The notes beneath the pieces were generated by a model, which saw nothing but the letters and a program-made list of their open reading frames with translations, had not been told where the DNA came from and made no database searches. A stretch of DNA of 64,000 nucleotides, taken from assembly GCF_029625215.1 (NCBI RefSeq), contig NZ_CP121197.1:4464001-4528000 (forward strand). The letters run 5' to 3'. The translations under genes were made by a program, and so were the position numbers. Each line of letters starts with the position of its first letter. Within the stretch, counting starts at the first letter, position 1. The stretch is from Aurantibacillus circumpalustris (GTDB lineage Bacteria > Bacteroidota > Bacteroidia > B-17B0 > Aurantibacillaceae). This document shows positions 42,233 to 51,538 of the stretch, one piece after another.

Positions 42233-45200
42233 TTGGAAAACTTTGTAGTATATAAATCAAGCGCGGGGAGCGGTAAAACTTTTACGCTCGTCAAAGAATA
42301 CTTACGATTGGCTTTATGTGAGGAAAAAAAACTAAGCTACAATTACAAACGCATTCTCGCCGTCACTTTTACTAATAAAGCTGCCAGTGAAATGAAAAGC
42401 AGAGTGATAGAAGCTTTGAATCAAATCTCTTATAATCAAAGCCTACCCTTTATTGGGCAATTACTGTCTGATGAACTTCAATTATCGGCTGAAGAATTAA
42501 AAAAACGTTCCAACTATGTATTAAATCACATCTTGCATCACTATTCTGATTTTTCTATCGGAACCATTGATAGCTTCACCCACAAAATCGTTAAAACTTT
42601 TGCGCATGACCTCAAACTCCCAGTGAATTTCACTATTGAAATGGATACACAAGGTTTTTATGAAAAGGTAATCGCTTCTCTATTTAATAAAATAGGCGAA
42701 GATGAATACGTAAGCAAACTCCTTAAAGATTATGCCCTTAATAAAGCTGAGGACAATGCTGCCTGGGATCCAGAAACTCAAATACAAGAATTCGCAAAAC
42801 TCTTACAAAAAGAAAATTCAGGTGAATACATCGAAAAGCTAAAACAATTTTCTTCAGATGAATTGGAAGCATTTCGTAAACAATTTCTGGACTTTACGAA
42901 ACATTATAAAACAACTCTAAAAACGGAAGCAAAAAAAGCATTAGAACTTATTCGAAAAAACAAATTGAATGATTCGGATTTTTACCACAAAGCAGCGGGT
43001 CCACAAAGTTTCTTCAAAAAATGTATAGATAACTCTGTTAATTTAGAAAGCACCATAAAAGGCCGCATTATTGATGCTGTCACAAATAATAAATGGTCTA
43101 ACACGGATGGATCAAATAAATCTATTCTTGACAGTATTACAAACGAATTAAACACACTTGCTAAAAGTCTTCTCAATTTTATTAGTGAAAACTATACATA
43201 TTTTTCTTTATGCGAATTATTAAGCAAGCAAATGTACCCACTCATGCTGCTCAAAAAAATTGAAGAAATAAGTCTTGAACAAAAACAAGAAGAACGTTTG
43301 GTATTTATAAGTGAATTCAACCACAAAATATTTGAGATTATAAATAATGAACCTACTCCTTTTATTTATGAGCGGTTAGGAGAACGTTACCAGCATTATC
43401 TATTAGATGAGTTTCAAGATACCAGTAGTTTGCAATGGCATAATATTTTACCATTACTTGATAATTCACTTTCTAATGGTTGGTTCAATTTAATTGTTGG
43501 CGATGGAAAACAGAGCATTTACCGATGGAGAAACGCTAACGTAAAACAATTTGCATCTCTGCCAGATGTTGAAAACAAAGACAATAACTATAACATTGAT
43601 GAACGTGCTCAGGCCTTAGAAAGAAATTATTCAGGTAAAGTATTGAACACAAACTTTAGGAGTTTAAAAACCATTGTAGAATTTAATAATGCTTTTTTTG
43701 AGTCTTTAAGCAATAAACTTCTTTCAGAAGAATCTCAAACTATTTATAAAGATCAATTACAACTTATAAAAAATCCCGGTGAAGGTTATATCAGTATTCA
43801 TTATGGCAAGACTGAACGTGAACAATTGGATAGTTTTAATTGTGAAACGATAAAAGAACAAATTTTAAAAGCAGTGAGGGACGGTTTTGCTTATAAAGAC
43901 ATTTGTATACTTGCCCGCAAAAATTATCATGGCAATAATATTGCTAATTATTTAGTGGAACAAAAAATCCCGGTTGTGTCATCTGATTCACTTTTACTCA
44001 AAAACAATTTGGAGATAAACACAATTGTGAGCTACTTAAATTATTTAGTAAACCGCCAAGATGCCATTAGTGGTGCTGCTGTGCTGAACTACTTGTTTCA
44101 AATTGAGAAGATTAATGCCGCCGATTATCATACATATCTCACTGAACTTTCAAAAAACAATTCGCTTTTTTCCATTTTCAAAAAAGTAGGTATTCAACTC
44201 AGTGAAGGCGATTTGAGTTTAAATAACTTGTTCGATAATTGCATTGAAATAATTCGCGCTCTTGATCTTACAAAAAAGGGCTACCATTACGTTCGGTTTT
44301 TCCTCGATGAAGTAAATGAGTTTCTTGTGCAAAAGAATTCTAACATATCTTCGTTTTTCGATTGGTGGAAAAGCCTTAGCAATAGAGCTTCCATGATTAT
44401 ACCCGAGAATACAGATGCAGTTAGGATAATGACCATTCATGCCAGCAAAGGACTCGAATTCCCCGTTGTAATTATTCCTTATTGTAATTGGCAAATCTAC
44501 AAGGCTAACGATAGTTGGGTAAACGTAAAAAATGATCAGATAGAACTACCGGTTGGTGTGATTAATCTCTCTAAAAAAGTTAGTGATTCAGGTTTTGAAC
44601 TTGAATTTGAAACCGAAAAACAAGAACAACTGCTTGATAATCTTAATCTCTTATATGTTGCATTTACAAGGGCGATAGAACGACTTCATATTATTGCCAC
44701 TTCAAGCATCACAAACAAACATGAATCCGTTAGTGATTGGCTATATGCTTTTGTAGGTTCTCAAAACGATGATACAAGCGAAAATATTTATGAGTTAGGT
44801 ACAACTCTTACTAAACAATCTAAACACTCAACATCTAGTCTAACACAGTTTGCTCTTGAGCCTTTAAATTTTAATACAAACAAAAATACCATTCAAATAA
44901 AAGCCTCCTACCTCAACAATAATGAGCATAACGAAGAAGCAAAACAACAAGGACTTCTAATTCACTGGTTATTATCAAAAATAAGAACAAGTGACGATCA
45001 AACTGGCGCCTTACAATCAGCCTTATTGGAAGGAATAGTAAGCAAAGAAGAAATCCCTGACCTAAATAAAAAATTAAAAGATGTTCTTCAGCACCCTGAA
45101 TTATCAACATATTTCGCACCAAATATCAGTTGCAAATTGGAGGCAGAACTTGTTACTCAAACTGGAGACTTATTGCGTCCCGATAGAATTGTATTTAATG

Positions 45201-45364
45201 AAAACGAAACAATTCTCATAGATTATAAAACAGGGAAAGAAAATAACAAAACATATTTCAAACAGCTTTACAAATACGAAGCGGCACTTATGACAATGGG
45301 TTACACAAATATTAAAAAACTACTTGTTTATGTTGATGAAGTAAAAGTTGTTGAAGTAAATTAA
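42233..45364 (+). CDS. UvrD/AddA-like helicase-nuclease (exodeoxyribonuclease V beta-type)
   Basis: The 1043-residue protein has a Walker A motif YKSSAGSGKTF at residues 7-17, the helicase motifs VTFTNKAASEMKSR, LLDEFQDTSSLQW, VGDGKQSIYRWRNAN, MTIHASKGLEFPVVIIP and LLYVAFTRAIERLHI, and a C-terminal RecB-family nuclease core (RPDRIV, then LIDYKTGK). This is the AddA/RecB-type layout used in double-strand break processing. It starts with TTG at 42233; no ATG or GTG fits the conserved beginning. An AddB-type partner is not seen next to it; the neighbours are unrelated. Confidence 0.93.
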   Translation: MENFVVYKSSAGSGKTFTLVKEYLRLALCEEKKLSYNYKRILAVTFTNKAASEMKSRVIEALNQISYNQSLPFIGQLLSDELQLSAEELKKRSNYVLNHILHHYSDFSIGTIDSFTHKIVKTFAHDLKLPVNFTIEMDTQGFYEKVIASLFNKIGEDEYVSKLLKDYALNKAEDNAAWDPETQIQEFAKLLQKENSGEYIEKLKQFSSDELEAFRKQFLDFTKHYKTTLKTEAKKALELIRKNKLNDSDFYHKAAGPQSFFKKCIDNSVNLESTIKGRIIDAVTNNKWSNTDGSNKSILDSITNELNTLAKSLLNFISENYTYFSLCELLSKQMYPLMLLKKIEEISLEQKQEERLVFISEFNHKIFEIINNEPTPFIYERLGERYQHYLLDEFQDTSSLQWHNILPLLDNSLSNGWFNLIVGDGKQSIYRWRNANVKQFASLPDVENKDNNYNIDERAQALERNYSGKVLNTNFRSLKTIVEFNNAFFESLSNKLLSEESQTIYKDQLQLIKNPGEGYISIHYGKTEREQLDSFNCETIKEQILKAVRDGFAYKDICILARKNYHGNNIANYLVEQKIPVVSSDSLLLKNNLEINTIVSYLNYLVNRQDAISGAAVLNYLFQIEKINAADYHTYLTELSKNNSLFSIFKKVGIQLSEGDLSLNNLFDNCIEIIRALDLTKKGYHYVRFFLDEVNEFLVQKNSNISSFFDWWKSLSNRASMIIPENTDAVRIMTIHASKGLEFPVVIIPYCNWQIYKANDSWVNVKNDQIELPVGVINLSKKVSDSGFELEFETEKQEQLLDNLNLLYVAFTRAIERLHIIATSSITNKHESVSDWLYAFVGSQNDDTSENIYELGTTLTKQSKHSTSSLTQFALEPLNFNTNKNTIQIKASYLNNNEHNEEAKQQGLLIHWLLSKIRTSDDQTGALQSALLEGIVSKEEIPDLNKKLKDVLQHPELSTYFAPNISCKLEAELVTQTGDLLRPDRIVFNENETILIDYKTGKENNKTYFKQLYKYEAALMTMGYTNIKKLLVYVDEVKVVEVN

Positions 45365-45386
45365 TTTCACAATAAATAAAAACAAA

Positions 45387-46808
45387 ATGTTCTCTAAATC
45401 TATTTTATTTCTTGCTCTCCTACCTTTATTCACGCAAGCACAACTGACTGCTTTTGAAGAAGAATGGAAAAACGATAAAGATTTAAAAAACGCTTCCGTT
45501 GGTTATTGTGTGATGAACGCTGCAAGTTCAGAAGTCCTTGCAGAATATAATTCTCGACAACTTTTAGTTCCAGCGAGTACCTTAAAAATTGTAACTACTT
45601 CTGCCGCGTTAAGTTTATTAGGAGCCAATTACAAATACGAAACACGTATTTATTATAACGGAGAATACAACAAAACAAGCGGTGTGCTAAATGGAGATCT
45701 TATCATTCTAGGAAGTGGAGACCCAACCCTTCAATCAGATAATTTTTCAAAGGACAATACTTCAGTTACTGATTCTTGGGCGAAAATTTTAAAAGAGAAA
45801 GGACTCAAAGAAATTAAGGGAAACATTATTGGTGATGCATCTTACTTTGAACGAAAGATACCGTCTAACTGGATTTGGGAAGATATCAGCAACTATTATG
45901 GAGCCGTGCCTTGCGGACTTTCCTATCATGATAACAAATTTAAAGTCCGCTACACAACAAAAGAAAATGGTAGTTCAGCCAAAATTGTAGATTATTCACC
46001 CGCTTATTTAAGCAATAGTATAACACTTGTTTCAGATGTTACTTCTCAAGGCACACAAGATGAAGCCTATGCGTACGGCGATCCATTTTCATTTACAAAA
46101 GAAATTCACGGCACACTTCCACCCAACAAAACCAATTATGAAATAGAAGTTGTTCTGCCCGATCCAGCCTTACTTTGTGCGGAGAATCTTTATACTTCAC
46201 TTCAAAAAATTGGCATAAAATGTAAGACCAAGTCTACACATTCAAATTACAAAAAAACGGAGCAAAATTTGGGTGATTTAATTTACACACACTTCTCTCC
46301 TACCCTTGAAAAAATAATTTACTTCACAAACATTAAAAGTAATAACCATTACTGCGAATCACTTATACTCACGCTTGGAAAGGGTAACGCAAAAACTGGA
46401 CTAAAAACTGTTCAAGAATATTGGGTTAGTCGTGGACTAAATTCAAGCGAAGTATTTATGGATGATGCAAGTGGCCTTGCCAGAATTAATGCTATTAGTC
46501 CACATTATCAGGCAAGTCTGTTAAGTAAAGTATCTAAAGACAATGTGAATTATAAATTGTTTAGCAACTCCTTACCAATTGCAGGCAAACAAGGAAGCAT
46601 GAGTAATCTTGGAAAAGGAAAATTTATTGAAAACAACATGCATGCAAAAACAGGATACATCACACGTGCGCGCGCTTACTGTGGTTATGTAAAAACTAAA
46701 TCTGGAAAGGAACTCAGCTTTTCACTCATATTTAATAATTATAACTGCTCAGTTATTGAAGCAAAGTTAAAAATGGAGAAATTTTTAGTGGCATTGGGGG
46801 ACTTGTGA
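45387..46808 (+). CDS. dacB: D-alanyl-D-alanine carboxypeptidase/endopeptidase (PBP4)
   Basis: The 473-residue enzyme has a signal peptide (1-18, ending FTQAQ) and the three active-site motifs of class C penicillin-binding proteins: S64-T-L-K67 in VPASTLKIV, SNN in IKSNNHYCES and KTG in HAKTGYIT. It trims or cuts peptidoglycan peptide cross-links in the periplasm. Length fits PBP4. It follows the helicase gene by 22 bp. Confidence 0.94.
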   Translation: MFSKSILFLALLPLFTQAQLTAFEEEWKNDKDLKNASVGYCVMNAASSEVLAEYNSRQLLVPASTLKIVTTSAALSLLGANYKYETRIYYNGEYNKTSGVLNGDLIILGSGDPTLQSDNFSKDNTSVTDSWAKILKEKGLKEIKGNIIGDASYFERKIPSNWIWEDISNYYGAVPCGLSYHDNKFKVRYTTKENGSSAKIVDYSPAYLSNSITLVSDVTSQGTQDEAYAYGDPFSFTKEIHGTLPPNKTNYEIEVVLPDPALLCAENLYTSLQKIGIKCKTKSTHSNYKKTEQNLGDLIYTHFSPTLEKIIYFTNIKSNNHYCESLILTLGKGNAKTGLKTVQEYWVSRGLNSSEVFMDDASGLARINAISPHYQASLLSKVSKDNVNYKLFSNSLPIAGKQGSMSNLGKGKFIENNMHAKTGYITRARAYCGYVKTKSGKELSFSLIFNNYNCSVIEAKLKMEKFLVALGDL

Positions 46809-46852
46809 AATTTGATTGTTGAATTATTTTTACCTTTACAAAAACTAAATCA

Positions 46853-48193
46853 GTGAATTATCTAATAAAAAAAGCTACGCTTGTTAATGAAGGAGAAATT
46901 GGAATTTATGATGTTCTGATTGAACGGGAATTTATTTCGCGTATTGAGAGAGAAATAGACAACACCGGAAACTACAAAGAAATAAATGCCGAAGGCTTAC
47001 TATTATTACCAGGTGCTATTGACGATCAAGTGCATTTTCGTGAACCTGGTTTAACGCACAAAGGTGAGATTTACACAGAGGCTAAGGCTGCTGTTGCAGG
47101 AGGCGTTACCACCTATATGGAAATGCCGAACACCGTTCCACAAGCAACTACTGTTACTGAATTAGAGAAAAAATATACCCGTGCTTCACAATGTTCCTTA
47201 GCGAATTACTCTTTCTTTATGGGTGGAACCAATCATAATTTGGAAGAGGCTCTTAAAGTGGATTATTCAAAAGTATGTGGTTTAAAAATCTTTATGGGTT
47301 CTTCCACCGGCGATATGCTTGTTGATCATCAGCCTGTATTAGAAGGTTTCTTTTCAAAAATAAAAGCGCTTATTGCTACGCACTGTGAATTTGACCCGAT
47401 GATTAAAGAAAATCAGGCTCGCATTGTTGCAGAATATGGTGAAGATATTCCTGCCTATTTTCATCCCGTTATTCGCAATGCAGATGCCTGTTACAAGTCT
47501 TCTTCCATGGCGGTAGAACTTGCTAAAAAACACAACACACGTTTACATGTGTTACATATTTCTACAGCAAAAGAATTAAGTCTCTTTTCAAATAAAATTC
47601 CTTTAAAAGAAAAACGTATAACTGCCGAAGCGTGTATTCATCACTTATGGTTTTGCGACGACGATTACGAGAAAAAAGGGAATTACATTAAGTGGAATCC
47701 TTCGGTTAAATCGGCTTACGATCGCGATAAAATTTTTGAAGCAGTTTTAAATGATACTATTGATGTCATTGCTACAGATCACGCACCTCACACAATTGAA
47801 GAAAAAGAACAATCATACTTAAAAGCACCAAGTGGGGGTCCTTTAGTGCAGCACAGTATTTTAGCCATGTTAGATTTTTATCACGCCAAAAAAATAAGTC
47901 TTGAAAAAATCGTTCAAAAAATGAGTCATAATGTTGCTGAGCTTTTTAGAATAGAAAAACGCGGTTATATTCGTGAAGGTTATTTTGCTGATTTAGTTTT
48001 AGTAAATCTGAACAAACCAACAACCGTTACAAAAGAAAGTCTACTTTATAAATGTGGTTGGAGTCCATTCGAAGGGCATACTTTCAAAAGCAGTATTTCA
48101 AAGACTTTTGTGAGTGGACATTTAGTTTACGATGAAGGAAAGTTTGATGAATCTAAATTCGGTAAGCGTTTGAGTTTTAAATTAGATGTTTAG
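46853..48193 (+). CDS. pyrC: Dihydroorotase
   Basis: The 446-residue amidohydrolase should close carbamoyl aspartate to dihydroorotate in pyrimidine synthesis. It starts with GTG at 46853 (NYLIKKATLVNEG). Family marks are IDDQVHFREPGLTHKGEI, GGVTTYMEMPNT, the Lys expected to be carboxylated in CGLKIFMGSSTGD, HVLHIST and DVIATDHAPHTIEEK. The first metal motif reads Q-V-H rather than H-x-H; the same DDQVHFREPG form is usual in Bacteroidota dihydroorotases, so activity is still expected. Confidence 0.92.
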   Translation: MNYLIKKATLVNEGEIGIYDVLIEREFISRIEREIDNTGNYKEINAEGLLLLPGAIDDQVHFREPGLTHKGEIYTEAKAAVAGGVTTYMEMPNTVPQATTVTELEKKYTRASQCSLANYSFFMGGTNHNLEEALKVDYSKVCGLKIFMGSSTGDMLVDHQPVLEGFFSKIKALIATHCEFDPMIKENQARIVAEYGEDIPAYFHPVIRNADACYKSSSMAVELAKKHNTRLHVLHISTAKELSLFSNKIPLKEKRITAEACIHHLWFCDDDYEKKGNYIKWNPSVKSAYDRDKIFEAVLNDTIDVIATDHAPHTIEEKEQSYLKAPSGGPLVQHSILAMLDFYHAKKISLEKIVQKMSHNVAELFRIEKRGYIREGYFADLVLVNLNKPTTVTKESLLYKCGWSPFEGHTFKSSISKTFVSGHLVYDEGKFDESKFGKRLSFKLDV

Positions 48194-48197
48194 TTCT

Positions 48198-48415
48198 TTT
48201 AACCACAGAGTTAAATGAGTAATGCACAGAGTTACAGAGAGTTTTTGATTTCTCAGATCTACGCGGCTACTGCTCTGTATTATTCGGTGGTTCCTGTACT
48301 ATAAACACAAAGTGCATTAAATAGACACAAAAAACGCAAAGAAATGTTTTTCCTTAGTGCTTCTTAGTGTTCTAAGTGCCTTAGTGGTTTTATTTTAACC
48401 ACTAAGAGCTTTATC
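48198..48415. repeat. Dispersed CACAGAG/CTTTGTG-type intergenic repeat
   Basis: The spacer 48194-48578 has no gene. Its first half carries TTTTAACCACAGAGTTAAAT, CACAGAGTTACAGAGAG, AACACAAAGTGC, then TTAGTGCTTCTTAGTGTTC and CTTAGTGGTTTTATTTTAAC. It is the most diverged copy of the repeat family also found at 8168, 31841 and 32400. The rest of the spacer is promoter-like. Confidence 0.65.
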
Positions 48416-48504
48416 TCCAAAAAACTTCTACAAATCATTGTTTCTGCGCCACATCAATAAAAAAATCTCATTTTTACAGCTTTTCAACTGTTTTAGTGTG
48501 GCTT

Positions 48505-48540
48505 TTTGACTCCCGAATCCCTACAAAACCGTATATTTAC
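48505..48540 (+). promoter_or_regulatory. Predicted Bacteroidota-type promoter of the C45 hydrolase gene
   Basis: TTTG (48505-48508) and TATATTTA (48532-48539) resemble the -33 TTTG and -7 TAnnTTTG elements of the Bacteroidota primary sigma factor. The spacing of 23 bp is at the long end. It sits 39 bp before the start codon. Weak evidence, sequence only. Confidence 0.35.
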
Positions 48541-48578
48541 AGGCTAATTTAGCTCTTATTACGGCTTAGATTACAACT

Positions 48579-50282
48579 ATGAATAAAACGCTTAAAAAGC
48601 CTTCAAAACTATTATTAAAGACACTTCTTGTTTTTTTGATTCTTGTTGTTGCCTTAGCAATTTATTTCATTGCCGCCATTTATCAACCAACCCCAGAAAT
48701 TGCCAATAGAGAAATTGAAATGCAGGAAGTCACTACTATTTCAGTAGATTTCAGAAAACTTGGTAAGAATTGGTTACGAAAAAGTGAGTCTGGTCTATGG
48801 GAAATGTACATAGAAGGAGATGGTTTCGAGCGCGGGGTTGTAAATGGAAAACTCACGAAGGAACTTGCCGAATTTCAAGAGACCGTTTTTATCAATCAAC
48901 TTAAAGAACTTGTACCATCAGATAGTTACCTCAACTTCTTAAAATATTTTGTGGCATACTTTAATCGCAACATGGCAAAACATATTTCAGAAGAATATCT
49001 TAATGAAATATACGGAGTATCATTAAGCGCTTCTGATAAATTCGATAAACTCGCTCCAAAATATTACCGCATTTTAAACTACCACAGTGCGCACGATGTT
49101 GGGCATGCCTTACAAGATAAAAATATGGCTGTAGGTTGTACGTCTTTTGGCGTTTGGAAAAGTAGGACAGAAGATGGCAAATTACTATTGGGAAGAAATT
49201 TTGATTTTTTCGCCGGAGATGATTTTGCGAAAAATAAAATCGTGTGTTTTACAAAACCTACAACCGGTTATAAGTTTATGTATGTTACCTGGGCTGGTTT
49301 TACGGGAGTAGTTTCAGGCATGAATGATCAAGGACTCACGGTTACTATCAATGCTTCTAAGTCAGACATTCCCAAAAGTGCTGCGACGCCTATTTCATTA
49401 TTAGCAAAAGAAATTTTACAGTACGCGAAAAATATAGACGAAGCTTATTCAATTGCACAAAAACAACAAACATTCGTTTCTGAATCTATCATGATTGGGT
49501 CAGCTCTTGACAAAAGCACTGCCATAATCGAAAAAACACCGACTAAAATTAATTTATATTCCGAAGAGGGCGAACAACTCATTTGCTCTAATCACTACAG
49601 AAGCAAAGCCTTTGAAAGTAATTTTATAAATAACAAAAACATTGTTGAAAGTTCATCGCTATACAGAAAATTCAGGATGGAACAATTGCTTTCGCGCACT
49701 GAAAAATTTAATCCAAAAGATGTTGCCAAAGTACTGCGAAATCAAAATGGGTTAAATGACCGTAAAATTGGGCTGACTAACGAAAAAGGAATTAATCAAT
49801 TGATTGCCCATCATTCCATTATTTTTAAACCGGAAGAAAGGCTTGTTTGGGTTTCAGCATCACCTTTTCAATTAGGGAAATATGTTTGTTACGACTTAAA
49901 CAAATTCTTTGAAGAAGCTCCAAAAATGGTTGAATCCAAGGAACTACAAGACATTTCAAGAACTATTTCAGCAGACTCTTTCCTGTATTCAAAAGGGTAT
50001 AAAGACTTTTTATTATTCAAACAAATCAAACACTACATACAGTATTGCACCAAAAGTCCGTACGATCTAAAAATAAATGAAATTCATTTAAAAGCATTTG
50101 CCAATTCCAATCCTAACAGCTATTTTACCTACTGGATTTTGGGTGATTATTATGCTAAAATAAAAGATAACGAAAACGCTATTCTTTATTATTCGGAAGC
50201 ACTTAAAAAAGAAGTCGCAACAGAAAAAGAAGCTTACAGTATTAAAGAACGTTTATTGTTATTGCAAAAAAAAGGAAATTAA
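48579..50282 (+). CDS. C45-type Ntn-hydrolase (acyl transferase-like) with membrane anchor and TPR tail
   Basis: The 567-residue protein has one N-terminal membrane helix (about 14-35), a C45/acyl-CoA:6-aminopenicillanate acyltransferase-like domain (about 90-440) and a TPR-like end (about 500-560, NPNSYFTYWILGDYYAKIKD). The expected self-cleaving nucleophile is C187 in AVGCTSFGVWKSR, with LLGRNFDFF and GVVSGMNDQGLTVTINAS nearby as in the family. Such enzymes transfer or remove acyl groups. Being 1 bp from a CoA-ligase-like gene and close to the aryl-polyene genes, it may acylate or hydrolyse pigment esters; this is inference. Confidence 0.82.
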   Translation: MNKTLKKPSKLLLKTLLVFLILVVALAIYFIAAIYQPTPEIANREIEMQEVTTISVDFRKLGKNWLRKSESGLWEMYIEGDGFERGVVNGKLTKELAEFQETVFINQLKELVPSDSYLNFLKYFVAYFNRNMAKHISEEYLNEIYGVSLSASDKFDKLAPKYYRILNYHSAHDVGHALQDKNMAVGCTSFGVWKSRTEDGKLLLGRNFDFFAGDDFAKNKIVCFTKPTTGYKFMYVTWAGFTGVVSGMNDQGLTVTINASKSDIPKSAATPISLLAKEILQYAKNIDEAYSIAQKQQTFVSESIMIGSALDKSTAIIEKTPTKINLYSEEGEQLICSNHYRSKAFESNFINNKNIVESSSLYRKFRMEQLLSRTEKFNPKDVAKVLRNQNGLNDRKIGLTNEKGINQLIAHHSIIFKPEERLVWVSASPFQLGKYVCYDLNKFFEEAPKMVESKELQDISRTISADSFLYSKGYKDFLLFKQIKHYIQYCTKSPYDLKINEIHLKAFANSNPNSYFTYWILGDYYAKIKDNENAILYYSEALKKEVATEKEAYSIKERLLLLQKKGN

Positions 50283-51535
50283 TGGTCGGCATCGAACATA
50301 GCGCCCTGAAGAAACAGATTTTGTATTTGGCAAATCATTCTCCATTTTATAAACGGATGTTTGAGAAGAATGCCATTTCTACAGATAGCATACAAAGTAT
50401 TGAAGACCTTCAGAAAATACCTTTTACAGAAAAAGAAGATCTACAAAATTTTACAAGTGATTTTATTTGTGTACCTAAAAGTAAACTGATAGATTTTGTA
50501 ACCACCTCTGGAACAACAGGAAAACCAGTCACTCTAGCCCTAACAGATTCAGATTTAGAAAGGCTTGCATTAAACGAGTACAACTCATTTAAAACTGCCG
50601 GTGTAAAAGAAGAGGACATTATTCAGTTGATGACAACCATAGACAGAAGATTTATGGCAGGCCTTGCTTACTTTTTAGGCGCACGAAAATTAGGAGCTGG
50701 CATTATTCGTGTTGGAAATGGGCTTCCGGAACTTCAGTGGGATACAATTAAAGAGATTAAACCAACTGTAATTATTTGCGTTCCGTCTTTTATTTTAAAA
50801 TTGATTGAATTTGCTGAAGAGAATAATATTGACTTCAAAAAATCATCAATTAAAAAAGCTATTTGTATTGGAGAAAGTATTCGTAATGCGGATTTTTCTT
50901 TAAACACACTTGGAGAAAAGATTACTCAAAAATGGAATATACAATTACATTCCACTTATGCATCGAGTGAAATGGCAACAGCGTTTACAGAATGTGAAAT
51001 GTTTCAAGGCGGCCATTTACAATCTGAATTAATAATTCCAGAAATAGTAGATGATAATGGCTTTCCAGCTAAAGAAGGAGAAGCGGGAGAACTAGTAATT
51101 ACAACTCTTGGTGTAGAAGGAATGCCTCTTTTACGTTTTAAAACAGGTGACATTTGTATCGCCTATTCAGAACCTTGCGGCTGTGGACTTGAAAGCCTTC
51201 GCTTAAGTCCAGTGCTTGGTCGAAAAAAACAAATGATAAAATACAAAGGCACCAGTTTATACCCGAATACTATTTATAGTATTTTGGATGAAAATGAACT
51301 GGTGAAAAATTATCAGGTTGAAGTAACAAACAATTCATCAGGAACCGATGAAATAAAAATTTATATTGGGATAAATACGGACGAAATGCCGTTGAAAACA
51401 AAACTAATGGATACCTTTAGAGCGAAACTAAGGGTAGTTCCTGAACTAGTATTTTTATCTCCAGAAAAAGTAACCGACCTATTGCTGCCCGATAGCAGCA
51501 GAAAACCGCTTAAATTTATAGATAGAAGAAAGTAA
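50282..51535 (+). CDS. Phenylacetate-CoA ligase (PaaK)-like AMP-forming enzyme
   Basis: The 417-residue protein has the adenylate-forming motif DFVTTSGTTGKPVTLAL (about 75-90), STYASSEMAT and the motif LRFKTGDIC, with a zinc-like cysteine group CGCGLESL near 300, as in PaaK relatives. It should activate an aromatic acid with ATP, making an acyl-AMP and then a thioester. It overlaps the C45 gene by 1 bp and precedes an acyltransferase by 3 bp, so the three are an operon. Loading of a cinnamic- or coumaric-type starter made by the ammonia-lyase at 59609 is a reasonable guess. Confidence 0.85.
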   Translation: MVGIEHSALKKQILYLANHSPFYKRMFEKNAISTDSIQSIEDLQKIPFTEKEDLQNFTSDFICVPKSKLIDFVTTSGTTGKPVTLALTDSDLERLALNEYNSFKTAGVKEEDIIQLMTTIDRRFMAGLAYFLGARKLGAGIIRVGNGLPELQWDTIKEIKPTVIICVPSFILKLIEFAEENNIDFKKSSIKKAICIGESIRNADFSLNTLGEKITQKWNIQLHSTYASSEMATAFTECEMFQGGHLQSELIIPEIVDDNGFPAKEGEAGELVITTLGVEGMPLLRFKTGDICIAYSEPCGCGLESLRLSPVLGRKKQMIKYKGTSLYPNTIYSILDENELVKNYQVEVTNNSSGTDEIKIYIGINTDEMPLKTKLMDTFRAKLRVVPELVFLSPEKVTDLLLPDSSRKPLKFIDRRK

Positions 51536-51538
51536 AAT

